From assembly GCA_005502805.1 (NCBI GenBank), contig SCMY01000009.1, positions 124,001 to 188,000 on the forward strand: DNA of 64,000 nt, read 5' to 3'. The notes below the pieces were generated by a model, which was given only the letters and a program-made list of their open reading frames with translations, had not been told where the DNA came from and ran no database searches. Origin of the DNA: Rhizobiales bacterium 2SD (GTDB taxonomy: Bacteria > Pseudomonadota > Alphaproteobacteria > Rhizobiales > Beijerinckiaceae). The position numbers and the translations under genes were made by a program. Below are positions 51,056 to 58,860 of the stretch, in pieces. The stretch's first letter is position 1, and each line of letters opens with the position of its first letter.

Positions 51056-52132
51056 TCAGGGCAGGTTCTCGCGCAGCACGATCTCGATGCCGGGCCGGGC
51101 GGTGCCTTCCGCCGCCGGGCGGCCGGCGCGTAAGTTTGCGAAGATCGCAACGCAGCTCATCAGCGTCGCCAGGGGCTGCTGGGTGATCACCGCGTCCATG
51201 GTGCCGTCGACGAGGAGGCCGCGCGTCTCCGGCGTCAAGCCGTGGCCGACGAAGACGACGTCCTGCCGCCCGGCCTCCTTCAGCGCCCGGGCGATGCCCT
51301 CCGGGCCGCCGCCGATATTGTAGATGCCGGCGAGGTCTGGGTGTTGGCCGAGCAGCATCCTGGTCTGGCGGTAGTTCTTGGCCTCGTCGTCATGGCCCTC
51401 GCGCAGGCCGACGACCTGGATGTCGGGATAGAGTTCCTCGAACAGATGCAGGAAGCCCATTTCGCGCTCCTCATGGGCGCGGTAGCTCAGGCTGCCGGCG
51501 ATCATCGCCACCTTGGCCCGGCGCGGCCCGATGAAGCGGGCGATGAGCTGGCCGGCGGTGCGTCCGGCGGCGCGGTTGTCGAGGCCGACATAGGCGGCAC
51601 GGGCGGTGTTGGCGATGTCGGAGATCAGCGTGACGCTCGGCACACCGCGCTCGGCCAGGGCGTCGACCGCCTCGCGCACGGTCGGATGCTCCAGCGCCAT
51701 GAAGGCGACGCCGTCGACCTCGCGGCCGATTCGCCTGAGCTCATGGGCGAGCAGCTCCGGCTTGAAGCTCTCGATATGCTCGACCCTTGCGCGCATATTG
51801 AAGGACGCCAGCTGGTCCTGCGAGCCCGCGATCAGCCGGCCGAGCAGGCCGAGGAAGCGGTTGTTGCCGGCCGGGAGCAGGAAGCCGATTCGCAAAGGCC
51901 TGAGCGCACTCGCCGGCAGCGCACCCTCCATGACATAGCCGAGCTCGCCCGCCGCCTTCAGCACGCGCTGTACCGTCGCCGGCCGGACGCCCGGGCGCTG
52001 GTTCAGCACCCGGTCGACTGTCGCGGTCGAGACGCCGGCGAGCCGCGCGACGTCCTCGACCCGCGCCATCTGGCGACGGCGCGGCGCGGATTGCTCAGCG
52101 TCCTCCGCGAGCTTGAGGGTCGGCACGTTCAT
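51056..52132 (-). CDS. LacI-family transcriptional regulator
   Basis: The 358-residue protein has the HTH VEDVARLAGVSTATVDRVLNQRPGVRPATVQRVLKAAGELGYV at about residues 25-66 and a periplasmic-binding-protein-like ligand domain (LRIGFLLPAGNNRFLGLLGRLI, AAYVGLDNRAAGRTAGQLIARF). The ligand-domain resembles those that sense sugars or sugar acids. It is divergent from the TRAP operon, so it probably controls that operon. An unusual 20-residue N-terminal extension precedes the HTH; a start at MARVEDV is possible. Confidence 0.9.
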   Translation of the reverse strand: MNVPTLKLAEDAEQSAPRRRQMARVEDVARLAGVSTATVDRVLNQRPGVRPATVQRVLKAAGELGYVMEGALPASALRPLRIGFLLPAGNNRFLGLLGRLIAGSQDQLASFNMRARVEHIESFKPELLAHELRRIGREVDGVAFMALEHPTVREAVDALAERGVPSVTLISDIANTARAAYVGLDNRAAGRTAGQLIARFIGPRRAKVAMIAGSLSYRAHEEREMGFLHLFEELYPDIQVVGLREGHDDEAKNYRQTRMLLGQHPDLAGIYNIGGGPEGIARALKEAGRQDVVFVGHGLTPETRGLLVDGTMDAVITQQPLATLMSCVAIFANLRAGRPAAEGTARPGIEIVLRENLP

Positions 52133-52208
52133 TCAATCAAAAACCATCAGAAAATGAGCTTGAAGACCATCAGATGCGATTTCTATGCTGAGCGTCAAGC
52201 ACTCAAGA

Positions 52209-52221
52209 GCGATCAAATCGC
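52209..52221. promoter_or_regulatory. Candidate LacI-family operator before the TRAP operon
   Basis: GCGAT-CAA-ATCGC is a perfect inverted repeat 24 bases ahead of the dctP start. A second copy of the right arm, inverted as GATGCGATTT, lies at 52173-52182, and ACCATCAGA occurs twice (52143 and 52167). Paired or looped operator sites are usual for LacI proteins. Confidence 0.5.
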
Positions 52222-52245
52222 ATCAGGAAGTCCAGGGAGGACATC

Positions 52246-53262
52246 ATGACCGGACCGAGCCGCCGCACGCTCATCAAGGGCCTCGCCGCCGCCCCCGCAG
52301 CATCGCTGATCGGCATGCCGATGATCGCGCGCGCCGCCGAGATCGAGCTGAAATACGGCAACAACCTGCCGCTCAGCCACCCGCTCAACATCCGCGCCCA
52401 GCAGGCGGCCGAGCGTGTCGCCAAGGAGACCAACGGGCGGGTCGAGATCAAGATCTTCCCGAACAACCAGCTCGGTGGCGACACCGACATGCTGAGCCAG
52501 GTCCGCAATGGCGGCATCACCTTCTTCACCCCATCGGCGCTGGTGATCGCGACTTTGGTGCCGGTCGCAGCGATCAATGCGGTCGGCTTCGCCTTCGCCG
52601 ACTACGACCAGGTCTGGAAGGCGATGGACGGGCCGGTCGGCGCGCATGTCCGCGCCGCGATCGAGAAGGTCAATCTCTATGCCTTCGAGAAGATGTGGGA
52701 CAACGGCTTCCGCCAGATGACCACCTCGGGCAAGGCGATCGAGCAGGCGGCCGATATGGCCTCGCTCAAGATCCGCGTGCCGGTCTCGCCGCTCTCGATC
52801 TCGATGTTCAAGGCGCTCGGCGCGGCGCCTGCGAGCTTGCAGTTCTCCGAGGTCTATTCGGCGCTGCAGACCAAGGTCGTCGACGCGCAGGAGAACCCGC
52901 TGCCGATCATCCAGGTCGCCAAGCTCTACGAAGTCCAGAAGAGCTGCGCGGTCTCGAACCATATCTGGGACGGCTTCTGGTTCATCGCCAACGGACGCGC
53001 CTGGAAGGGCCTGCCGGCGGACATCCAGAAGATCGTGGCGTCCGCGATCAACGATGCCGGTGTCGCCCAGCGCGGCGACATCAAGAGCCTCAACGATACC
53101 GTGCAGGCCGATCTGCAATCGAAGGGGCTTGCCTTCAACAAGACCAATCCCGACAGCTTCCGGGCCAAGCTCCGCGACGGCGGGTTCTACAAGGAATGGC
53201 AGGAGCGCTTCGGCGCCGAAGCCTGGAGCCTGCTCGAGGGAGCGGTCGGCAAGCTCGCCTGA
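52246..53262 (+). CDS. TRAP transporter substrate-binding protein DctP-type
   Basis: The 338-residue protein has a twin-arginine-like signal (SRRTLIKGLAAAPAASLIGM) and a DctP fold with NNQLGGDTDMLSQVRNGGITFF and LKIRVPVSPLSISMFKALGAAP, whose Arg is the usual carboxylate ligand. It should capture an organic acid or sugar acid in the periplasm. GGGAGG precedes the ATG. It heads the operon that ends with the RuBisCO-like and DUF1537 genes. Confidence 0.93.
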   Translation: MTGPSRRTLIKGLAAAPAASLIGMPMIARAAEIELKYGNNLPLSHPLNIRAQQAAERVAKETNGRVEIKIFPNNQLGGDTDMLSQVRNGGITFFTPSALVIATLVPVAAINAVGFAFADYDQVWKAMDGPVGAHVRAAIEKVNLYAFEKMWDNGFRQMTTSGKAIEQAADMASLKIRVPVSPLSISMFKALGAAPASLQFSEVYSALQTKVVDAQENPLPIIQVAKLYEVQKSCAVSNHIWDGFWFIANGRAWKGLPADIQKIVASAINDAGVAQRGDIKSLNDTVQADLQSKGLAFNKTNPDSFRAKLRDGGFYKEWQERFGAEAWSLLEGAVGKLA

Positions 53263-53295
53263 GGCTTGCCGGAACCGATACCCCGGGGAAACGCC

Positions 53296-55173
53296 ATGGA
53301 CGCTCACGCCGCCACTTTGCCGCCGCCGGCCGCGCTGGCGACCGGTTTGGGTCGCCTCGCGGACAGGCTCGACCGTGCCGTCGGCACGGTGGTCGAGCTC
53401 ACCGCGGCCGTGCTCGTCCTTGCCGAGATCATCATCCTCGGAGCGGGCGTCACGGCCCGCTACGCCTTCCATGCGCCTTTGGTCTGGTCGGACGAGCTCG
53501 CCTCGATCCTGTTCCTCTGGCTCTCCATGCTCGGTGCGGTCGTGGCGCTGCGCCGCGGCGAGCACATGCGCATGACCGGGCTCGTCACCCGCGTCGGGCC
53601 GCAGGCGCGCCTCCTGCTCGAAGCGCTCGCCATCACCGCGGCGATCGCCTTCCTGGTGATGATCCTGCCCGACGCACTCGAATACGCCGAGGATGAGCGC
53701 TTCATCGTCACTCCCGCGCTGGAGATCGCCAATTCCTGGCGCGCCGCGGCGCTGCCGATCGGCATCGTGCTGATGCTGTTCGCCGCCTTCTGCCGGCTGC
53801 TGCGCTTCGGCTCCTGGAAGACCGTGGCGCTTGCGGTCGGGGTCACGGTGGCGCTGATCGGCCTGTTCTATCTGGCCGGGCCGGTGCTGAAGCCGCTCGG
53901 CAAGCTCAACCTGGTGATCTTCTTCGTCAGCGTCGTCGCGGCCAATGTCTTCGCCGGGGTACCGATCGCCTTCTCCTTCGCGCTCGCCACCTTCGGCTAT
54001 CTCTCGCTGACGACCTCGACGCCGATGGTGGTGATGGTCGGCCGGCTCGACGAGGGCATGAGCCATCTCATCCTGCTCGCCGTGCCGCTGTTCATCTTCC
54101 TGGGCGCGCTGATCGAGATGACCGGCATGGCCCGCGCCATGATCCAGTTCCTGGCCTCGTTGCTCGGCCATGTCCGCGGTGGCCTGTCCTATGTGCTGGT
54201 CGGCGCGATGTATCTGGTCTCCGGCATCTCCGGCTCGAAGATCGCAGACATGGCGGCGATCGCGCCGGTGCTGTTCCCGGAGATGCAGAAGCGCGGCGCC
54301 AAGCCCGGCGACCTCGTCGCGCTGCTCTCGGCGACGGGCGCGCAGACCGAGACGATCCCGCCCTCGATCGTGCTGATCACCATCGGCTCTGTCACCGGCG
54401 TCTCGATCGCGGCACTGTTCACCGGCGGCATGCTGCCGGCCGTCGTGCTCGGCATCGCGCTCTGCTTCGTCGTCTGGTGGCGCAACCGAGGCGAGGATCT
54501 CAGCCACGTCACCAAATATTCGAAGCGCGAGATCGGCAGGCTCTGCCTGATCGCGGCGCCGGCCATCGCGCTGCCCTTCGTCATCCGTGCGGCAGTCGTC
54601 GAGGGCGTCGCCACCGCGACCGAGGTCTCGACCATCGGCATCGCCTATGCGGTGCTGGCCGGCATCCTGATTTACCGCCAGTTCGACTGGCGCCGGCTCA
54701 AGCGCATGCTGGTCGACACGGCCTCGCTCACCGGCGCGATCATCTTCATCATCGGCTGCGCCACGGCGATGGCCTGGGGCCTGACGCAATCGGGCTTCTC
54801 GCAGGACCTCGCCAAGGTGATGGCGGCGGTGCCGGGCGGCACCTGGGGTTTTCTCGCCATCTCGATCGTCGCCTTCGTCATCCTCGGCAGCGTGCTCGAG
54901 GGCATCCCGGCGATCGTGCTGTTCGGGCCGCTGCTCTTCCCGATCGCCAAGCAGATCGGCGTGCACGAAGTCCACTATTCGATGGTCGTGATCTTCGCGA
55001 TGGGTATCGGCCTGTTCGCCCCGCCCTTCGGCGTCGGTTATTACGGCGCCTGCGCGATCTCGAAGATCAATCCGGACGAGGGCCTGAAATACATCTGGGC
55101 CTATGTCGCGGCCCTTTTAGTCGGCCTCGTCATCGTCGCCGCCGTGCCGTGGTTCTCCATCGGCTTCCTCTAG
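53296..55173 (+). CDS. Fused TRAP transporter membrane protein (DctQ-DctM)
   Basis: The 625-residue protein joins a four-helix DctQ small subunit (about residues 1-180, with VVELTAAVLVLAEIIILGAGV and VWSDELASILFLWLSMLGAVVALRRGEHMRM) to a twelve-helix DctM domain (VFAGVPIAFSFALATFGYLSLTT, SGISGSKIADMAAIAPVL, PPFGVGYYGACAISKINPDE). Fused QM subunits are a known type. It imports the ligand delivered by DctP using an ion gradient. The ATG at 53296 was chosen over an upstream in-frame start. Confidence 0.92.
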   Translation: MDAHAATLPPPAALATGLGRLADRLDRAVGTVVELTAAVLVLAEIIILGAGVTARYAFHAPLVWSDELASILFLWLSMLGAVVALRRGEHMRMTGLVTRVGPQARLLLEALAITAAIAFLVMILPDALEYAEDERFIVTPALEIANSWRAAALPIGIVLMLFAAFCRLLRFGSWKTVALAVGVTVALIGLFYLAGPVLKPLGKLNLVIFFVSVVAANVFAGVPIAFSFALATFGYLSLTTSTPMVVMVGRLDEGMSHLILLAVPLFIFLGALIEMTGMARAMIQFLASLLGHVRGGLSYVLVGAMYLVSGISGSKIADMAAIAPVLFPEMQKRGAKPGDLVALLSATGAQTETIPPSIVLITIGSVTGVSIAALFTGGMLPAVVLGIALCFVVWWRNRGEDLSHVTKYSKREIGRLCLIAAPAIALPFVIRAAVVEGVATATEVSTIGIAYAVLAGILIYRQFDWRRLKRMLVDTASLTGAIIFIIGCATAMAWGLTQSGFSQDLAKVMAAVPGGTWGFLAISIVAFVILGSVLEGIPAIVLFGPLLFPIAKQIGVHEVHYSMVVIFAMGIGLFAPPFGVGYYGACAISKINPDEGLKYIWAYVAALLVGLVIVAAVPWFSIGFL

Positions 55174-55203
55174 CGCTCAACCAGACACCGGAAAGCACCC
55201 GCC

Positions 55204-55743
55204 ATGAGCCGTCATTTTGGCCAGATCCGTCAGGCCGGCTATGTCGTCCCCGATATCGAGGCGGCGATGGACTATTGGAGTCGGGTGCTCGGCGTCGGGC
55301 CGTTCTTCTACAACCCCAAGGTCCCGATCAAAAACTATCGCTACAAGGGTGAGGCCTACGAGCCGCACAACTCGGTGGCGCTCGCCAATTCCGGCCCGCT
55401 GCAGATCGAGTTGATCCAGTGCCGTAACGCCGTGCCGTCGATGTACAAGGACTTCACCGATGCCGGCCATAGCGGCCTGCAGCATGTCGCCTACTGGACC
55501 TCGGACTATGACGCCGACCTGGAACGGCTGCTGGCCGAGGGTTTCAAGCCGGTGATGTCGGGCGAGGTCGGCGAGCGCGGCCGCTTCATCTATTTCGACA
55601 CGCATTACCACCCCGGCACGGTGATCGAGCTCTCGGAAGTCGCCGGCCCCAAGGGCGAGATGTTCCGGCTGATCCGCGAGGCGGCGGAGACTTGGGACGG
55701 CAAGGACCCGGTCCGTCCCTTCCCCGATCTCAGCAAGCTCTGA
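55204..55743 (+). CDS. VOC-superfamily protein of the sugar-acid operon
   Basis: The 179-residue protein has VOC features: HFGQIRQAGYVVPDIEAAMDYWSRVLGVGPFF, then IELIQCRNAVPSMYKDF, HSGLQHVAYWT and a late GTVIELSEV. His residues in HVAYWT and Glu in VIELSE suit a metal site, as in glyoxalase and methylmalonyl-CoA epimerase. It may be an epimerase, isomerase or lyase in the catabolic route. It is seven bases before the RuBisCO-like gene. Confidence 0.88.
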   Translation: MSRHFGQIRQAGYVVPDIEAAMDYWSRVLGVGPFFYNPKVPIKNYRYKGEAYEPHNSVALANSGPLQIELIQCRNAVPSMYKDFTDAGHSGLQHVAYWTSDYDADLERLLAEGFKPVMSGEVGERGRFIYFDTHYHPGTVIELSEVAGPKGEMFRLIREAAETWDGKDPVRPFPDLSKL

Positions 55744-55749
55744 GCGCTC

Positions 55750-57024
55750 ATGGCGACCGACCGTTTCACCGCCACCTATCTGATCGAGACGCCGCTTGAT
55801 CCCCGCAAGGTCGCGGACGTCATGGCCGGCGAGCAGTCGAGCGGCACCTTCACCCGCGTCGCCGGCGAGACCGACGAACTGCGCGACCGCACCCGCGCCG
55901 TCGTCGTCGCGGTCGATGAACTGGAGAGCGCCGCCGAGCCGAGCCTGCCCAATGCCTGGCTGGCGCGGAAGGGCGTCGGTGGCCCGTGGCGGCGGGCCCG
56001 CATCACGCTCTCCTTCCCGGTCGACAATGTCGGCGCCAACCTGCCGACGCTGGCCTCGATCGTCGCCGGCAACCTGTTCGATCTCGGCGAGGTCACGGGC
56101 CTGCGGCTCGAAAGCATGGCCTTGCCCGCTGCCTATCGCCGGCTCTTCCCGCTGCCGACGCGCGGCATCGCCGGCACGCGCCGGGCGACCGGCGTCACTA
56201 ATGGCCCGATGATCGGCTCGATCATCAAGCCCAATGTCGGCCTGCGCCCCTTCGAGACCGCAGCGTTAGTCGCCCGGCTCTGCGAAGCCGGGCTCGACTT
56301 CATCAAGGATGACGAGATCTGCGCCGATCCCGTGCATGCGCCGCTGGCGCAGCGCGTGCCGGCGGTGATGGCGGCGGTGCGCCGCCATCAGGACCGCACC
56401 GGCAAGGCGGTGATGGTCGCCTTCAACATCACTGCCGAGACCGATCAGATGCGCCGCCATGCCGAGCTGGTCGAGCGCGAGGGCGGCAGCTGCGTCATGG
56501 TCAGCCTGAACTGGTGTGGCTTCTCGGCGGTCGAGACCCTGCGCCGCTCGACCAGCCTTGCCCTGCACGGTCACCGCAACGGCTTTGGCGCGCTCTCGCG
56601 CCATCCGCTACTCGGCATCGGTTTCCAAGCCTACCAGACCCTGTGGCGGCTCGCCGGGGTCGACCACATGCATGTGCATGGCTTGCAGGGCAAGTTCGCG
56701 CAGGAGGACGAGGAGGTCGTGACCTCGGCTAGGGACTGCGTGACGCCGCTCTCCGAGGGGATCGACGATCGCGTCCTGCCGGCCTTCTCCTCCGGGCAAT
56801 GGGCCGGCACCGCGCAAGCAACCTGGGATGCGATCGGCCATGACGACCTCCTGTTCATGGCCGGCGGCGGTATCCTCGCCCATCCCGGCGGGCCTGCGGC
56901 AGGCGTCGCCAGCATCCGCCAGGCCTGGCAGGCGGTCGCGGCCGACGTGCCGTTGAGCGAGGCTGCGAAGGAGCATGACGAGCTCGCGCAGGCGCTCGCC
57001 TTCTTCGGCAAGGGTGGCGGCTGA
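55750..57024 (+). CDS. oiaX: RuBisCO-like protein, probable OiaX-type
   Basis: The 424-residue protein is a form IV RuBisCO-like protein. It keeps the catalytic residues Lys160 (IIKPNVGL), the carbamate-lysine block Lys186-Asp187-Asp188-Glu189 (LDFIKDDEI), His275 in LHGHRNGFGALSRHPLLGIGF and loop-6 Lys315 (HGLQGKF). In the apiose route, OiaX cleaves 3-oxo-isoapionate 4-phosphate to 3-phosphoglycerate and glycolate. The following DUF1537 kinase is the known OiaK partner family, and a TRAP importer lies upstream, so I favour this function over sulfur-salvage enolase. It is not expected to fix CO2. Confidence 0.82.
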   Translation: MATDRFTATYLIETPLDPRKVADVMAGEQSSGTFTRVAGETDELRDRTRAVVVAVDELESAAEPSLPNAWLARKGVGGPWRRARITLSFPVDNVGANLPTLASIVAGNLFDLGEVTGLRLESMALPAAYRRLFPLPTRGIAGTRRATGVTNGPMIGSIIKPNVGLRPFETAALVARLCEAGLDFIKDDEICADPVHAPLAQRVPAVMAAVRRHQDRTGKAVMVAFNITAETDQMRRHAELVEREGGSCVMVSLNWCGFSAVETLRRSTSLALHGHRNGFGALSRHPLLGIGFQAYQTLWRLAGVDHMHVHGLQGKFAQEDEEVVTSARDCVTPLSEGIDDRVLPAFSSGQWAGTAQATWDAIGHDDLLFMAGGGILAHPGGPAAGVASIRQAWQAVAADVPLSEAAKEHDELAQALAFFGKGGG

Positions 57025-57026
57025 GC

Positions 57027-58313
57027 ATGGCGAACGAGGCGCCCCGCTACGGCTGGTATGGCGACGACTTTACCGGCGCGACCGATACGCTCGCCACGCT
57101 GGCGGAGGCCGGCCAGCGCGCTTTGCTCTTTCTGCGCATCCCGACGCAGGCGCAGCTCGCCAGCGCCGGCCCGCTCGACGCGGTCGGCATTGCCGGCGCG
57201 ACGCGAGCGATGGCGCCGGAGGACATGGCAAAGGAACTGGACGAGGCCGGGCGCTTCTTTGCGGCTCTCGGCGTCGGCCTGCTGCACTACAAATGCTGCT
57301 CGACCTTCGACAGTGCGCCCGAAGTCGGCAGCCTCGGCGCCGCAGCGCGCGCCTTGCGGCCTCACTTCCCCAATCCGCTGCTGCCGGTGATCGGCGGCCA
57401 GCCCAATCTCGGGCGCTACTGCCTGTTCGGCAATCTCTTCGCCGCGGCGGGAGCGGGCGGGACGGTCCACCGCATCGACCGCCACCCGACCATGAGCACC
57501 CATCCGGTGACGCCGATGGGCGAGGCTGATCTGCGGAAGCATCTTGCGGCTCAGGGACTGGAGCGCGTCGCGCTCGTCGACTACCGCAGCCATGAAGGCG
57601 AGAGGGCGGGACAGTCCTTGGACACCGCGCTCGCGGTGGCGTCCGAGGCCGTGCTTTTCGACGTCGCACGCCCGTCTGACCTTGTCGCGATCGGCACTCT
57701 GCTGCGCGAGCAGATGAGTGCCGGCCCAATGCTCGCGATCGGCGCGAGCTCGGTAGCGCAGGCTTTTGCCGGCTTCCCGCAGGCAGCCAGGGCCGAGATG
57801 CCGAAGCTGGCGCGACCTGCGTCCGGCGGCAATCTGCTCGCACTCGTCGGCAGCCTCTCGCCGGTGACCCGCGCCCAGATCGAGCTCGCCGAGGGGTATG
57901 ACAGGATTGCGATCGACCCGGCGCGGCTGACCGGCGAGCCCGCTTATCTGGAGGCACTGCGCAATGAGGCGCTCGCCCGCCTCGCCCGGCGCAATGTCAT
58001 GCTGATCACCGACAAGCCGGTCGGCGCGCCGTCCGAGACCAGCAAGGTCGCGGCTGCGACCGGGGCGCTGCTGCGCGCGATCATGGGCGAGGCACGGCTC
58101 GCGCGGCTGGTGGTCGCCGGCGGCGACACCTCGACGCTGGCGATCCGCTCGCTCGACCTCTGGGGCCTGTCCTATCGCTCGCCTTGCACGCCGGGCGCAC
58201 CGCTCTGCCGCGCCCATAGCGACGATACGAGGCTCGACGGCCTCGATATCGTGCTGAAGGGCGGCCAGATGGGCACGCCCGACTTCTTCAACCGTGTCGC
58301 GGAGACAATTTGA
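57027..58313 (+). CDS. oiaK: DUF1537 four-carbon/sugar-acid kinase, probable OiaK-type
   Basis: The 428-residue kinase has the N-terminal DUF1537 motif YGWYGDDFTGATDTLATLAEAG and an ATP-binding C-terminus with LVVAGGDTSTLAIRSLDLW and LVLKGGQMG-like DIVLKGGQMGTPDFF. This family phosphorylates erythronate, threonate and 3-oxo-isoapionate. Pairing with a RuBisCO-like gene two bases upstream points to 3-oxo-isoapionate. It is the last gene of the operon and converges on the lipoprotein gene after 12 bases. Confidence 0.85.
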   Translation: MANEAPRYGWYGDDFTGATDTLATLAEAGQRALLFLRIPTQAQLASAGPLDAVGIAGATRAMAPEDMAKELDEAGRFFAALGVGLLHYKCCSTFDSAPEVGSLGAAARALRPHFPNPLLPVIGGQPNLGRYCLFGNLFAAAGAGGTVHRIDRHPTMSTHPVTPMGEADLRKHLAAQGLERVALVDYRSHEGERAGQSLDTALAVASEAVLFDVARPSDLVAIGTLLREQMSAGPMLAIGASSVAQAFAGFPQAARAEMPKLARPASGGNLLALVGSLSPVTRAQIELAEGYDRIAIDPARLTGEPAYLEALRNEALARLARRNVMLITDKPVGAPSETSKVAAATGALLRAIMGEARLARLVVAGGDTSTLAIRSLDLWGLSYRSPCTPGAPLCRAHSDDTRLDGLDIVLKGGQMGTPDFFNRVAETI

Positions 58314-58325
58314 GCCGGCCCCGCC

Positions 58326-58637
58326 TTACGGGCAGACGTAGCCGCCCTGATTGTCGGGCACGCAGCGCGAGCCGTTCGGCAGGTTGAGGGCGCCGGAGCG
58401 GTCGCGCCGGACATAGGCGCCGTTGGGCAGGGTGAAGCCGCCGCTCTGATCGGTCTGGACGCGCGTTCCATCCGGCAGCGCCAAGCCGCCGGCGCCATCG
58501 CTGACGATCCGCTTGGTCATCACGGTGCCGCCCGGCGCCGGGCCGGCCGGCGGAGCGCCGAAGCGCTGCGGCTGCGAGCAGCCAGCTGCGATGCCTGCCA
58601 GACCAACAATTCCGGCCACGATGAATGCGCGTCTCAT
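58326..58637 (-). CDS. Small lipoprotein with LPNG-type repeats
   Basis: The 103-residue protein starts MRRAFIVAGIVGLAGIAAGC, a lipoprotein signal with Cys20 as the anchor, and GAGGAGG lies ten bases before the ATG. Three roughly 20-residue repeats follow: LALPDGTRVQTDQSGGFTLP, NGAYVRRDRSGALNLPNGSR and a final unit ending DNQGGYVCP. This suits an exposed beta-rich cell-surface protein. Function is unknown. Confidence 0.82.
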   Translation of the reverse strand: MRRAFIVAGIVGLAGIAAGCSQPQRFGAPPAGPAPGGTVMTKRIVSDGAGGLALPDGTRVQTDQSGGFTLPNGAYVRRDRSGALNLPNGSRCVPDNQGGYVCP

Positions 58638-58651
58638 CCCAATCCGCCTCC

Positions 58652-58828
58652 TCAATATGCCTTCATCAAATCCGCAGTCTCCAACAAGGCCAGCCCGCGG
58701 TCCAGCACGCCGCCGCGTGCGGCGGCAGGATCGACCAGCGATTGTGCCGCTTTCATGACGAGGTGGCCGAGCGTCGACGCATGGCCGGAAGGATTGCCTA
58801 GCCGCCCTGTTATCCGCAACAGTTCCAT
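58652..58828 (-). CDS. Possible small upstream gene or gene remnant
   Basis: A 58-codon frame (MELLRITGRLGNPSGHASTL ...) ends 14 bases before the lipoprotein start on the same strand. The second half has codon use like the neighbours. No ribosome site precedes the ATG and no family is recognised. It could be noise or the remains of a longer gene. Confidence 0.25.
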   Translation of the reverse strand: MELLRITGRLGNPSGHASTLGHLVMKAAQSLVDPAAARGGVLDRGLALLETADLMKAY

Positions 58829-58860
58829 CCGGGACGGAACGGCGAAGGAAATCGAGGCGC

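Noticed and set aside
52213..54975. A 920-codon minus-strand frame opposite the TRAP genes
   Set aside because: It is extremely rich in Asp, Arg and His, as expected for the antisense of high-GC membrane genes.
55750..57024. True carbon-fixing RuBisCO
   Set aside because: The N-terminal domain is short and divergent, no small subunit is present and the neighbours are sugar-acid genes. It is a RuBisCO-like protein.
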